Source: Agrococcus baldri (lineage in GTDB: Bacteria; Actinomycetota; Actinomycetes; Actinomycetales; Microbacteriaceae). Taken from it: a stretch of 64,000 nucleotides of DNA. The notes below the pieces were generated by a model that saw only the letters and a list, made by a program, of their open reading frames with translations, had not been told where the DNA came from and did not search any database. Each line of letters opens with the position of its first letter. The stretch's first letter is position 1. The position numbers were made by a program, and so were the translations under genes. Below are positions 1-8,306 of the stretch, one piece after another. The DNA lies in assembly GCA_007988785.1 (NCBI GenBank), contig BJUU01000005.1, positions 1 through 64,000 of the forward strand, given 5' to 3'.

Positions 1-160
1 CCCGCGCCTGAGTGGCGCCTTCCGCGCCTGAGTGGCGCCTCCCGCAGGTGAGTGGCGCCTTCCGCAGGTGAGTGGCGCCTTCCGCAGGTGAGTGGCGCCT
101 TCCGCAGGTGAGTGGCGCCTCCCGCAGGTGAGTGGCGCCTCCCGCAGGTGAGTGGCGCCT
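1..160. repeat. Eight-copy 20-bp tandem repeat
   Basis: Eight head-to-tail 20-base units fill positions 1-160, beginning at the window edge, so the array may continue outside. The consensus is YCCGCAGGTGAGTGGCGCCT; the first two units carry GCC in place of AGG near the middle, and the first base alternates C/T. There are no spacers between units. Every unit contains the palindrome GGCGCC. The array stops 5 bases before the stop codon of the hydrolase gene on the minus strand, so it lies just downstream of that gene. Its function is unknown; it could be a minisatellite, a transcription-end structure or a protein-binding array. Confidence 0.95.
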
Positions 161-165
161 CCGGT

Positions 166-795
166 TCAGACCCGCTCGAGGAACGCGACCACGTCGGCGA
201 GCTCGTCGGCGACGATCGCGTGCGCCCGGTGGTAGGTGCGGCGGTCGACGTCGAAGTGCGCGTCGAGCCACGGGGCGGAGCGCTCGACCTTGTCGCGGTG
301 GATGACCTCGTCGAGGTCGCCGATCGTCGTCAGCACCGGGATGCGCGGCTGCTGCGCCGCGAGCGCCGCGTCGCCCGGCAGCGAGCCCGCGTGCACGAAG
401 GACGCGAGGTGCGTGATCGAGGCGAAGCGCTCCGGGGCGAGGCGCGCGAGCTGCACCGCCATGGCGCCGCCCTGCGAGAAGCCCAGCAGGTGCACGCGCG
501 CGAAGCGCCGCTCGAGGCCGTCGAGCCAGGCGAGCACCGCCTGCGCGGCCTCGTCGATGACCGCGTGGTCGTCGCTGTCGATGGGCGAGAACTCGAACCA
601 GGCGAAGCCGCCGCCGTAGGGGATCGGCGCGCGCAGCGAGGCGATCGTGAGCCGCTCCGGCAGGTGGGGTGCGAGGCCGAACAGATCGCCCTCGTGCGAG
701 CCGATGCCGTGCATGACGACCAGCAGCTCGGCATCGTCTTCGCCCGAGCCCGTGCCCTCGCGCCAGCGGACCGCGTCCGCGTCGATCTGCAGCAT
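166..795 (-). CDS. Alpha/beta hydrolase (phospholipase/carboxylesterase type)
   Basis: A 209-residue cytosolic serine hydrolase of the small carboxylesterase/phospholipase (AB_hydrolase_2) type. The nucleophile elbow GFSQGG places the catalytic Ser at residue 107; an acidic residue in GDLDE (Asp160 or Asp162) and His192 in the final helix complete a plausible triad. The oxyanion region HGIGSHEGD near residue 29 is typical. The ATG at 795 is preceded by a GAGAGGGGG Shine-Dalgarno, which decides this start over much longer in-frame extensions. No signal peptide. It is transcribed divergently from the membrane-protein gene at 860. The substrate cannot be told from sequence. Confidence 0.88.
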   Translation of the reverse strand: MLQIDADAVRWREGTGSGEDDAELLVVMHGIGSHEGDLFGLAPHLPERLTIASLRAPIPYGGGFAWFEFSPIDSDDHAVIDEAAQAVLAWLDGLERRFARVHLLGFSQGGAMAVQLARLAPERFASITHLASFVHAGSLPGDAALAAQQPRIPVLTTIGDLDEVIHRDKVERSAPWLDAHFDVDRRTYHRAHAIVADELADVVAFLERV

Positions 796-847
796 CCGTG
801 CCCCCTCTCGCGGCGCCGCCGGGCGGCGCGCGCCATCAGGAACACCG

Positions 848-853
848 TAGCCT
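848..853 (+). promoter_or_regulatory. -10 hexamer TAGCCT, leaderless-type promoter
   Basis: TAGCCT fits the actinobacterial TANNNT -10 consensus and ends six bases before the ATG at 860. There is no Shine-Dalgarno in that gap, so the transcript would start at or next to the ATG. No convincing -35 is visible. Confidence 0.45.
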
Positions 854-859
854 CGAAGC

Positions 860-2110
860 ATGACGAACACGTCGGCGACCACCCGGGTGCTGGGCACCGT
901 CGGCGGTCGCTCGCGCGGTGCCGGCCGGGGCCGCGGCGGCAGCCATCGGGCGTCCCGAGGCGGCCGCCGCATCGGCCGCGTCGTCTCGCTCGACGCCGCC
1001 CGCGGGCTGCTGGTGCTCGCGACCGTGTTCTGGCTCGCCGCGCCGCGCCGACCGTTCCCGGCCTCCGAGCCGTGGGGCGCGATCGGCCTCGACGCGATCG
1101 CGCTGCCGGCCTTCGCCGTCATCCTGGGCTGCTCGTTCGCGATGGCGCAGCACCGGCACTGGACGAGCGGCGGCCGCGTCGTGCGCCGCACCCTCGTGCT
1201 GCTGCTGCTCGGGCTGCTGCTCGCGGCTGCTGCCGCCCTCGTCGCGGGCGCCGCTGCGGGCATCCCCTTCGACGCCGAGGCCGGCGCGCTCGGCGGCCTC
1301 GAGCGCATCCGCGTCGCCGGTCCGCTCGTGCAGCTGGCCGTCGCGGTCGCCGCGCTCGGCTTCCTCGGCACGCTCGCCCGCAGCTGGTCGGGCTGGGCCT
1401 TCGCCGTCGCGATCGCGACCGCGATCGGCGCGGGCGCCCTCTGGCTCGCGACCGGGCTGTGCGGCGAGCTGAGCGACCGGTGCAGCCCGGCCACCCTCGT
1501 CGTCACCGGGGTGGCGGATGCGGCGGGCGCCACCGCAGACCCGCTCATCACCGCGGCGGTCACGACCGTCGTCGCCGGGCTCGGCCTCGCGCTGCCGGCG
1601 GCGTCCGGCGCCGCGCTCGTGCACGCGCTGCTGCGCGCCCGCAGCGTCACCGGCCATCAGCGGGGCCGCGTGATCGGCTACGGCCTGCTGGCCTCGCTGC
1701 TGTTCGGCGTCCTGGGCGTGCTCGCCTACTTCACGCCGACCGTGTGGGGGCAGCAGCCGCTGCAGCCGGCGACGGCGCTCTGGACGCCGCCGCTCACCCT
1801 CGCCGTCGCGGCGCTCGCCTGCCTGCTCGCGACCGCGATGCATCCGTCGATCGACACCGATCTGCGCGGCGGCACCACCGCGCTGGGCGTCTTCGCGCAG
1901 CCCTTCGCCGCCCTCGGGCGCATCAGCCTGCTGGCCGTCGGGACCACCCTCGCGGCTCGCACGCTGCTGGAGGCCGTGTCGCCGAGCCCGGTCGCGGCCT
2001 TCGCCCGGCTGGGCGACATCCCCTCGATCGTGCTCGGATGCGTCGTCGCTGCGCTGTGGCTCGCGCTCGCGCTGTGGGCCGACCGCAGCGGCCGCCGCCT
2101 GCGGCCGTAG
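860..2110 (+). CDS. Polytopic membrane protein, DUF1624/HGSNAT-like
   Basis: A 416-residue integral membrane protein. The first 40 residues are Arg/Gly-rich and cytosolic. They are followed by VSLDAARGLLVLATVFW (about 42-58), which resembles the first helix of DUF1624/heparan-alpha-glucosaminide N-acetyltransferase-like and OpgC-like membrane acyltransferases, where an Asp and an Arg-Gly pair are conserved. About ten further hydrophobic segments follow, with short charged loops. No second diagnostic motif was recognised, so acyl transfer is only inferred. The start has no Shine-Dalgarno but sits six bases after a TAGCCT hexamer. Two strong hairpins follow the stop codon. Confidence 0.65.
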   Translation: MTNTSATTRVLGTVGGRSRGAGRGRGGSHRASRGGRRIGRVVSLDAARGLLVLATVFWLAAPRRPFPASEPWGAIGLDAIALPAFAVILGCSFAMAQHRHWTSGGRVVRRTLVLLLLGLLLAAAAALVAGAAAGIPFDAEAGALGGLERIRVAGPLVQLAVAVAALGFLGTLARSWSGWAFAVAIATAIGAGALWLATGLCGELSDRCSPATLVVTGVADAAGATADPLITAAVTTVVAGLGLALPAASGAALVHALLRARSVTGHQRGRVIGYGLLASLLFGVLGVLAYFTPTVWGQQPLQPATALWTPPLTLAVAALACLLATAMHPSIDTDLRGGTTALGVFAQPFAALGRISLLAVGTTLAARTLLEAVSPSPVAAFARLGDIPSIVLGCVVAALWLALALWADRSGRRLRP

Positions 2111-2131
2111 GCCCCCGCCGGGCAGCTCCGA

Positions 2132-2192
2132 CCGGGCCCCGGGACGGGGCCCGGCGCTGGCGTCGCGGCGACGGCCCGAAACGGCCGTCGCC
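2132..2192 (+). terminator. Two consecutive GC hairpins ending the 860 gene
   Basis: The first hairpin pairs CCGGGCCCC (2132-2140) with GGGGCCCGG (2146-2154) around a 5-base loop. The second pairs GGCGACGGCC (2167-2176) with GGCCGTCGCC (2183-2192) around CGAAAC. Neither has a long T tract, as is common in high-GC actinobacteria. Confidence 0.7.
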
Positions 2193-2211
2193 TTCAGCTC
2201 CAGCGCGCAGG

Positions 2212-2217
2212 CACAAT
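2212..2217 (+). promoter_or_regulatory. -10-like hexamer CACAAT six bases before the start
   Basis: CACAAT ends exactly six bases before the ATG at 2224, the same spacing seen at other leaderless-type starts here. It departs from TANNNT at its first base. Confidence 0.35.
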
Positions 2218-2223
2218 GGGGCC

Positions 2224-2763
2224 ATGGCTGTGCGCACCCCCGACCCGAACCCAGGCTGGCTGAGCGACGACGAGCTGCAGCAGGCGCGCGAGCGGCTGCC
2301 GATCCTCTACGTCGAGGCGATCCCGGTGCGGCTCGACGGCCTCGGCCAGGTGACCGAGGTGGGGCTGCTGCTGCGCATGAACGCGCAGAGCGAGATGACG
2401 CGCACGGTGGTCTCCGGCCGGGTGATGCGCGGCGAGCGCGTGCGCGACGCCCTCTACCGGCACCTCGAGAAGGATCTCGGGGCGATGGCCTTCCCGCAGC
2501 TGCCCGCCGACCCGACGCCCTTCCACATCGCCGAGTACTTCCCGCTGCCGGGCGACGGCATCTACTCCGACGACCGCCAGCACGCGGTCTCGCTCTGCTA
2601 CATCGTGCCGGTCACGGGCTCGTGCGAGCCGCGCCAGGATGCGCTCGAGCTCACCTGGCTCAGCCCCGAGGCGGCGGCATCCGAGCTGGTCACGAGCGAG
2701 ATGGAGGGCGGCCGCGGCGCGCTCGTGCGCGCCGCCCTCGCCCGGCTCGGGGCACTGCGGTGA
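2224..2763 (+). CDS. Nudix-like protein (DUF4916 type)
   Basis: A 179-residue cytosolic protein resembling the actinobacterial DUF4916 branch of the Nudix fold. A Nudix box can be traced: Gly65, five residues, Glu71, seven residues, then Arg79-His-Leu-Glu82-Lys-Asp84. Two of the usual metal-binding Glu positions are replaced by His and Lys or Asp, so hydrolase activity is uncertain. The C-terminal part (ELTWLSPEAAASELV) looks like the usual closing Nudix helix. The gene overlaps the next one by four bases (GTGA), and that one overlaps the aldo-keto reductase by four (ATGA), so the three are translationally coupled. Confidence 0.75.
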   Translation: MAVRTPDPNPGWLSDDELQQARERLPILYVEAIPVRLDGLGQVTEVGLLLRMNAQSEMTRTVVSGRVMRGERVRDALYRHLEKDLGAMAFPQLPADPTPFHIAEYFPLPGDGIYSDDRQHAVSLCYIVPVTGSCEPRQDALELTWLSPEAAASELVTSEMEGGRGALVRAALARLGALR

Positions 2764-3218
2764 GCGCCAGCCACCAGGTCACGCTCGAGTGGGGCGCGGC
2801 CGGCATGCGCGCTGCCGACGCCGACGTGATCGTGCTCGCCGACGCCGACCGCGGCGCCGAGACGGCCGAGCTGCTCGGCCTCGCACCCCGAACGCGGCTC
2901 GTGCTCGAGGCGACGCTCGCGAGCGCCGCCGCCGTGGCCCGCACCGCGCTCGACGAGCAGGCGCGGCGCGGCGAGCGCGTCTCGATCGCGATCGTCGCCG
3001 CGGGGGAGCGCTGGCCCGACGGCTCGCTGCGCCCGACCGCCACCGACCTGCTGGTCGCCGGCCGCGTGGTCGACGAGCTGGCCGAGCTGGGCATCGACTT
3101 CCACAGCCCGGCGTGCGCGGCCGCCTGCGCCGCGGCGGTCGCCCTGCGCGGCGCGACGAGCACGCTGATCGCGGCCGAGGCCGCGGCATCCACCCCCGCG
3201 ACGGAGGCAGCACGATGA
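2760..3218 (+). CDS. Short ComB-like protein (2-phosphosulfolactate phosphatase family)
   Basis: A 152-residue protein whose C-terminal half (AIVAAGERWPDGSLRPTATDLL, about 80-101, followed by an AGR turn) strongly recalls the end of actinobacterial 2-phosphosulfolactate phosphatase (ComB) homologues. Known ComB proteins are about 230-240 residues. This one lacks the central Asn-Gly-Thr-Arg region and much of the N-terminal metal site, so phosphatase activity is doubtful. The GTG start at 2760 overlaps the preceding stop; longer in-frame starts would run deep into the upstream gene. Its neighbours suggest a small-metabolite role, but coenzyme M-type chemistry is not expected here. Confidence 0.65.
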   Translation: MSASHQVTLEWGAAGMRAADADVIVLADADRGAETAELLGLAPRTRLVLEATLASAAAVARTALDEQARRGERVSIAIVAAGERWPDGSLRPTATDLLVAGRVVDELAELGIDFHSPACAAACAAAVALRGATSTLIAAEAAASTPATEAAR

Positions 3219-4258
3219 CCTGGCACGCCGACCCCACCCGTTACGACAGCATGCAGTACCGCCGCGCGGGCCGCTCCGGGCTCAAGCTGCCCGCCCTCAC
3301 GCTGGGCCTGTGGCACAACTTCGGCGACGACGTGCCGCTCGAGCGCCAGCGCGGCATCCTCACCACCGCCTTCGACCGCGGCATCACGCACTTCGACCTC
3401 GCCAACAACTACGGCCCGCCCTACGGCGCGGCGGAGTCGAGCTTCGGCCGCGTGATGGCCTCCGACCTCGCCGCCCACCGCGACGAGATCCTCGTCACCA
3501 CGAAGGCCGGCTGGGACATGTGGCCGGGCCCCTACGGCTTCGGCGGCAGCCGCAAGTACCTGGTCTCGAGCCTCGACCGCTCGCTGGCCCGCGTGGGCCT
3601 CGACCACGTCGACATCTTCTACCACCACCGGCCAGACCCCGAGACGCCGCTCGAGGAGACGATGGGCGCCCTCGACCACATCGTGCGCTCGGGCCGCGCG
3701 CTCTACGTCGGCGTCTCGAGCTACTCGGCCGACGAGACGCGGCAGGCGCACGAGATCCTGGCATCGCTCGGCACGCCGCTCACCATCCACCAGCCCTCCT
3801 ACTCGATGCTCAACCGGTGGATCGAGACGGATGGCCTGCTCGAGACCGCGGGCGAGCTCGGCATCGGGGTGATCGGGTTCACGGCGCTGGCGCAGGGCCT
3901 GCTGACCGGCAAGTATCTCGACGGCGTGCCCGCCGATTCGAGGGCGGCGCGGATGGGCGAGGCCGGGCCGCTCGACACGCACGTGAGCGAGACGGCGCTG
4001 ACGCGCATCCGCGGCCTGGCCGCGATCGCCGAGCAGCGCGGGCAGTCGCTCGCGCAGCTCGCGCTCGCCTGGGCGCTGCGCGATGAGCGCATGACCTCGC
4101 TCACGATCGGCGCCTCGCGCATCGAGCAGCTCGAGCAGAACCTCGGCGCCCTGCATGGACCGGCGCTCACCGACGACGAGCTCGCCGCGATCGACGAGCT
4201 CGCGCGCGACGAGCCCGGCGTCGACCTGTGGGCGGGCGCCCGCGACTCGCGCGGCTGA
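3215..4258 (+). CDS. Aldo/keto reductase (YghZ / L-glyceraldehyde 3-phosphate reductase-like)
   Basis: A 347-residue NAD(P)H-dependent oxidoreductase with a TIM-barrel fold. The catalytic tetrad is visible: Asp61 and Tyr66 in FDLANNYGPPYG, Lys97 in TTKAGWDMWPG, and His137/138 in FYHHRPDP. The GPYGFGGSRKYL segment is characteristic of the YghZ (Gpr) subgroup, which reduces L-glyceraldehyde 3-phosphate and methylglyoxal. The length is normal for the family. The ATG overlaps the upstream stop (ATGA). It ends the three-gene operon; the following 200 bases separate it from a secreted protein gene. Confidence 0.9.
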   Translation: MTWHADPTRYDSMQYRRAGRSGLKLPALTLGLWHNFGDDVPLERQRGILTTAFDRGITHFDLANNYGPPYGAAESSFGRVMASDLAAHRDEILVTTKAGWDMWPGPYGFGGSRKYLVSSLDRSLARVGLDHVDIFYHHRPDPETPLEETMGALDHIVRSGRALYVGVSSYSADETRQAHEILASLGTPLTIHQPSYSMLNRWIETDGLLETAGELGIGVIGFTALAQGLLTGKYLDGVPADSRAARMGEAGPLDTHVSETALTRIRGLAAIAEQRGQSLAQLALAWALRDERMTSLTIGASRIEQLEQNLGALHGPALTDDELAAIDELARDEPGVDLWAGARDSRG

Positions 4259-4343
4259 GCCTCGCCGTGCGCCTCCGGCGCCGCGGCGTCACGGCCACGG
4301 TGCGGCCCGTGCGCCGATGATGGCGCGATGCGCCCTGCTGGGG

Positions 4344-4349
4344 TACGAT
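4344..4349 (+). promoter_or_regulatory. Possible -10 (TACGAT) for the SGNH protein gene
   Basis: TACGAT preceded by GGG lies 110 bases before the ATG at 4459, within an otherwise featureless 200-base gap (4259-4458). The same hexamer serves the proposed tuf promoter. No good -35 is seen at 16-18 bases, so this is tentative. Confidence 0.3.
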
Positions 4350-4458
4350 CTGCACGTCCCGCATCCTTGCCGCATCGGCGAGCTGCCCCGCGGGCACCGC
4401 CGGTTCCCCAGATCGGATGGGTACCGCCGCGGTTCGAGCTCGATGGAAGGCGGATGCG

Positions 4459-6222
4459 ATGCGCACTCGCGACCTGCGCCGACGCGCCCTCGCGATGCTG
4501 CTCTCGCTCGGTGTGGCGATCAGCACCCTCGCCCCCGAGGCGGCCGCCTCCGCGACCGCGTCGTCACCGGAGCCCGCTCCGACGTCGACCTCGGCACCGA
4601 CGGCGACGCCGGAACCCGACCCGACGCCTGCGCCGAGCCCGAGTGTGACGCCGGCGCCGAGCCGGACCGCGTCGCCCGAGCCGACCCCGAGCCCCGTTCC
4701 GACCCGGACGCCCCAGCCGACGCCGACGCCGACGCCCACGCCGACGCCGACGCCCACGCCGACGCCGACCCCCGAGCCGAAGGTCTCGCCGTCGCTGTGG
4801 ATGACGGTCGACGGCGACGGCGTGCGCTTCGGCCGCTCCCTCACCGTCTCCGGCCGGCTGCTGGACGAGCGCGGCGCCGCCGTCGCCGCCGCGCCCGTGC
4901 GCATCGTCGGGCTGTCGGCGAAGACGGGCCGGTGGGAGCTGCTGGCGACCGTCGCCACGCGTGCCGACGGCCGCTTCACGCACGTGTTCACCCCGCTGAC
5001 GGGCTACCGCATCAAGGCGGAGGTGTTCGACGGCCCCCGGCTGCATGCCGCCCAGAGCAACTCGCGCTCGATCGTCGTGCAGCCGGGCATCTACGGCGTG
5101 CGGCCGAACGGCACGAGCAGCATCTCCGTCGGCGCCGAGCACGTGACCACCGGCACGGTGTATGCCCAGCTCGTGGGTCGCCGCATCAAGCTCGAGGGCC
5201 TGACCGAGCGCGGCTGGACGACGCTCGTGCACACCTACGTGGCGCGCAGCGGCGCCTTCACCCTCCGCTGGACGATCGAGGATCGCGCCGTCACGCGCCT
5301 GCGGGTCGTCATGCCCTCGGGCGGCGGCATGGTCGTGGCTGCGGGACCGCAGGTGCAGCTGCGCAACTGGGGCACGGGCGTGCGGCTCTCGAGCGCAGAT
5401 CCCCGATGCTTCGGCGTCACGCAGCTGCTCGATGAGACCTGCGCGTGGAGCGAGGGCGTGGGCGTGATCGCGCCGACCGTCGACCCGGGCAGGCTCCGCG
5501 TGGACACGGGCGGCGCATACGTCTCCTCCTGCTGGCAGTACGACAAGACGGCACTGGTGCCGGTCTGCCACGCGGGCAGCACGCGCGGCGACGCGCTGCG
5601 GGTGGCGTTCGTCGGCGACTCGCACGCCGCGGGCTACTTCGCGGCGATGCGCGACGAGTTCTCCTACTGGAACTGGAGCGTCGACGGCTACCTCGGCGTC
5701 AGCTGCCGCTGGGAGCACGTGCCGCGGGGCCACGGCTGCGAGCCGCGCTATCGGCAGATCGCGAGCGCGGTGGCCTCGGGCCGCTACGACGTGGTCGTCT
5801 ACACCGGGCTCCGCTTCCCGCACAGCGATCGCGACGCCGAGGCCGCCGCGATCCGGGATCGCTACGTGCGCGCCTGGCAGCCGGTGGTCGACGCCGGCAC
5901 GCAGCTCGTCGTCATCGGCGACTTCCCGCACATCGGCTACAGCGCACTCGACTGCGTCACGGAGTCGGCGGGCGCCGTGCCCTTCGGCTGCTCGGTGTCC
6001 CAGGCCTACGGCACGCGCGGGCGCGATCCGATCCTCGAGGCGGCGGCGCTCGTGCCCGGGGTCCGCGTCGTCGACCCGACGCGCTACTTCTGCGGCGACG
6101 GTGCCTGCCCGCTCGTCGTGGGCGGCGCGGTCGTCTACCGAGATGCCCACCACCTCACCGGCACGTACCTGGCCTCCCTGTCGTCGAAGATCATGTGGGA
6201 GCTGCGCCGCGCGGTCCGCTGA
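4459..6222 (+). CDS. Secreted SGNH-hydrolase-domain protein with Pro-Thr linker
   Basis: A 587-residue exported protein. Residues 1-31 form a signal peptide (RRR, hydrophobic core, AAAS). Residues 32-108 are a Pro/Thr/Ser linker ending in a run of PT dipeptides, probably wall-spanning. Residues 113-300 look like two beta-sandwich modules. Residues 375-587 match the SGNH domain found at the C terminus of OafA-type acyltransferases: block [10 protein letters not shown] gives Ser388, and [10 protein letters not shown] supplies Asp562 and His564/565. It therefore probably de-esterifies or transfers acyl groups on an envelope glycan. Several Cys pairs fit an extracellular location. AAGGCGG before the ATG supports this start. 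Confidence 0.82.
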   Translation: MRTRDLRRRALAMLLSLGVAISTLAPEAAASATASSPEPAPTSTSAPTATPEPDPTPAPSPSVTPAPSRTASPEPTPSPVPTRTPQPTPTPTPTPTPTPTPTPTPEPKVSPSLWMTVDGDGVRFGRSLTVSGRLLDERGAAVAAAPVRIVGLSAKTGRWELLATVATRADGRFTHVFTPLTGYRIKAEVFDGPRLHAAQSNSRSIVVQPGIYGVRPNGTSSISVGAEHVTTGTVYAQLVGRRIKLEGLTERGWTTLVHTYVARSGAFTLRWTIEDRAVTRLRVVMPSGGGMVVAAGPQVQLRNWGTGVRLSSADPRCFGVTQLLDETCAWSEGVGVIAPTVDPGRLRVDTGGAYVSSCWQYDKTALVPVCHAGSTRGDALRVAFVGDSHAAGYFAAMRDEFSYWNWSVDGYLGVSCRWEHVPRGHGCEPRYRQIASAVASGRYDVVVYTGLRFPHSDRDAEAAAIRDRYVRAWQPVVDAGTQLVVIGDFPHIGYSALDCVTESAGAVPFGCSVSQAYGTRGRDPILEAAALVPGVRVVDPTRYFCGDGACPLVVGGAVVYRDAHHLTGTYLASLSSKIMWELRRAVR

Positions 6223-6256
6223 GCCCTGCGGGGTGTCCCGCGTGGGCGGTGGCGGT

Positions 6257-6262
6257 TACCGT
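6257..6262 (+). promoter_or_regulatory. -10 hexamer TACCGT, leaderless-type promoter
   Basis: TACCGT ends six bases before the ATG at 6269, matching the spacing at other leaderless-type genes in the window. This favours 6269 over the in-frame ATG at 6263. Confidence 0.45.
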
Positions 6263-6268
6263 ATGCGC

Positions 6269-7702
6269 ATGGCCTCGACAGCCCGCTCGCAGGGCGAGCG
6301 CACGTTCCTGCACGTGCTCGCCAACACCGCGCTCGCGAACGTCACGACCGCGTACGTGTGGTTCGCGCTCACCTTCTGGGTCTACCTCGAGACGCGCAGC
6401 GTGCTCGCCACCGGCGTCATCGGCGGCGCCTACATGCTGTTCGTGGCCTTCGGCAGCATCCTGTTCGGCTCGATCGTCGACCACCACCGCAAGCTGCGGG
6501 TGATGCTGCTCTCCGGCTCGGTCACGCTTATCGCCTTCGCGATCGCGGGAGCCATGTACCTGCTGCTGCCCGAGCCGGTGCTGCTCGAGCTCGGCTCCCC
6601 GTGGCTGTGGCTGTTCATGGCGATCATCCTCGCCGGCTCGGTCGTCGAGCACATGCGCAACATCGCGCTGTCGACCACCGTCACGATCCTGGTGCCCGAC
6701 GAGCGGCACGCGAACGCCAACGGGCTGGTGGGCACCGTGCAGGGCCTCGCCATGATCGTCACGAGCGTGTTCTCGGGGCTCTCGATCGGCTTCCTCGGCA
6801 TGGGCTGGACCATCGCGATCGGCATCGGGCTGCTCGCGCTCAGCCTCGCCCACCTGCTGACGCTGCGCATCCCGGAGGACGTGGTGGCGACCGATCCGGA
6901 CGACACCGCGACCGGCATCGACCTGCGCGGCTCGATCGCCGCGGTGCTCGCCATCAGCGGCCTGTTCGCGCTCATCGTCTTCTCGACCTTCAACAACTTC
7001 ATCGGCGGCGTCTACATGGCGCTCATGGACCCGTACGGCCTCGAACTCTTCAGCGTGCAGATGTGGGGCGTCGTGTTCGGCATCGCATCCACCGGCTTCG
7101 TCGTCGGCGGCCTCGTGATCGCGAAGCTCGGGCTCGGCAAGCGCCCGATCCGCACGCTGCTGCTGGTCGTGATCGCCATGGGCGTGCTGGGCGCCGTGTT
7201 CACGATCCGCGAGTGGTGGTGGCTCTACCTCGTCGGCATCTGGGCCTACATGGCGCTCATCCCCGCCGCCGAGGCCGCCGAGCAGACCATCATCCAGCGG
7301 GTCGTGCCGCTGCGGCGGCAGGGCCGGGTGTTCGGCTTCGCGATGGCGTTCGAGTCGGCGGCCGCCCCGATCACCGCGTTCCTCATCGCGCCGATCGCCG
7401 AGCTCTGGATCCTCCCGTGGGCGCGCTCGGCCGAGGGCGGCGCCGCGCTCGAGCCGCTGCTGGGCACCGGCACCGCCCGCGGCATCGCACTCGTGTTCCT
7501 GGTCGCCGGGCTCATCATGGTGGTCGCGGGCGCCCTCGCGTTCCTGACGAAGTCGTACCGGCTCATCAGCGACTCCTACGCCAGCACCGCGCCGCAGCCG
7601 GCGGCCGGTGAGGCGGATGCCGGCGGCTCGGATGCGCGGGCCGTGCTGGGCGGCGGCGTCGCGGCCGATCCCGACGGGGACGACGCGCCCCGGCCCGGGT
7701 AG
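6269..7702 (+). CDS. MFS transporter
   Basis: A 477-residue major facilitator protein with about twelve hydrophobic segments. The loop after the second helix, GSIVDHHRKLRVM (67-79), is a variant of MFS motif A. A charged cytosolic loop near residues 205-225 (EDVVATDPDD) separates the two halves, and the C-terminal 35 residues are acidic and disordered. The architecture resembles the MFS_3/drug-exporter-like group, but the substrate cannot be predicted. The start was chosen from a TACCGT hexamer six bases upstream; an in-frame ATG two codons earlier is possible. It converges with the SprT-like gene, with only six bases between the stops. Confidence 0.85.
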   Translation: MASTARSQGERTFLHVLANTALANVTTAYVWFALTFWVYLETRSVLATGVIGGAYMLFVAFGSILFGSIVDHHRKLRVMLLSGSVTLIAFAIAGAMYLLLPEPVLLELGSPWLWLFMAIILAGSVVEHMRNIALSTTVTILVPDERHANANGLVGTVQGLAMIVTSVFSGLSIGFLGMGWTIAIGIGLLALSLAHLLTLRIPEDVVATDPDDTATGIDLRGSIAAVLAISGLFALIVFSTFNNFIGGVYMALMDPYGLELFSVQMWGVVFGIASTGFVVGGLVIAKLGLGKRPIRTLLLVVIAMGVLGAVFTIREWWWLYLVGIWAYMALIPAAEAAEQTIIQRVVPLRRQGRVFGFAMAFESAAAPITAFLIAPIAELWILPWARSAEGGAALEPLLGTGTARGIALVFLVAGLIMVVAGALAFLTKSYRLISDSYASTAPQPAAGEADAGGSDARAVLGGGVAADPDGDDAPRPG

Positions 7703-7708
7703 CTCGCG

Positions 7709-8167
7709 TCAGGCGGCCTGCTCCCGCCGCTGCCAGCGCACCTCGACCATCCTGCGCGCCGAGCGCGTGCACGGCTTGCACGCGTAGCGGCCGCGCGGCG
7801 CGCGGAACCGCACGTGCTCGTGGCCGCCGGGGCAGACGCCCACCCAGCCGGCGCGCTCCGCAGCGATCTCGCCCTGGTGCGTGCGCCCGCCGACGTAGCC
7901 GATCTCGCGCGCGGTGCGGCGCCAGAGCGGGCCGTGCCCCGCGCGCGGGCCGACCATGGCGTGCGCCACCTCGTGCAGCAGCGTCTGGTGCACCTCGTCG
8001 TCGTCCCAGCGCGCGGCGAGATGCTTCGAGACGGTGATGCGCCGGCTGGTGTAGTTCGTCAGCCCCGCCCGCTTCGCCGCGCGGTCGAAGCCGAAGCTCC
8101 AGGAGTCGTCGAGGTGCATCCTGATGAGCGCCTCCGCCCACACCCGCACCCGCTCGAGATCAGCCAT
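7709..8167 (-). CDS. SprT-like zinc metallopeptidase-domain protein
   Basis: A 152-residue protein of the SprT-like family. The zinc-metalloprotease signature HEVAH (His65, Glu66, His69) is followed by GHGPLW with His78, the third-ligand arrangement typical of SprT/Spartan domains. A C-terminal zinc ribbon is visible as Cys112, then a Gly-His, then Cys130-x-x-Cys133. Eukaryotic relatives cut DNA-protein crosslinks; the bacterial role is not established. GGGAGGGTGG precedes the ATG at 8167 and decides the start; an in-frame ATG at 8182 is less well placed. Upstream lies a dispersed palindromic repeat. Confidence 0.85.
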   Translation of the reverse strand: MADLERVRVWAEALIRMHLDDSWSFGFDRAAKRAGLTNYTSRRITVSKHLAARWDDDEVHQTLLHEVAHAMVGPRAGHGPLWRRTAREIGYVGGRTHQGEIAAERAGWVGVCPGGHEHVRFRAPRGRYACKPCTRSARRMVEVRWQRREQAA

Positions 8168-8182
8168 CGTCCACCCTCCCAT

Positions 8183-8230
8183 GGTCCCTGAGCCGCTCCG
8201 AGCGCGCAGCGCGCTGAGCGTGTCGAAGGG
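8183..8230. repeat. Dispersed palindromic repeat (GGTCCCTGAGC...GTGTCGAAGGG type)
   Basis: The 48-base element begins GGTCCCTGAGC and ends GAGCGTGTCGAAGGG, with a GC-rich inner palindrome around GCGCAGCGCGC. Its ends match a REP-like sequence (CCTTCGACA...CTCAGGGACC) that recurs in many bacterial genomes, as I recall. Only one copy is in this window. It sits between the SprT-like gene and the helical-repeat gene. Confidence 0.6.
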
Positions 8231-8306
8231 CGGCTGCGAGCATGCCAGCAGTGGTCGTGGCGGCGCGAACCGCGCGCATCCGCCTGTGGAATGTCGCGCT
8301 GCGGGC

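Noticed and set aside
1-160. CRISPR array
   Set aside because: Units are contiguous 20-mers without spacers, and no cas gene is near.
112-2223. Long plus-strand frame joining the start of the window to the Nudix gene
   Set aside because: It runs antisense through the hydrolase and out of frame through the membrane protein gene; only the last 179 codons, from 2224, are a plausible protein.
4680-4790. Short tandem DNA repeat (CCGACG units) as a mobile or regulatory element
   Set aside because: It lies inside the coding frame and simply encodes the Pro-Thr linker of the secreted protein.
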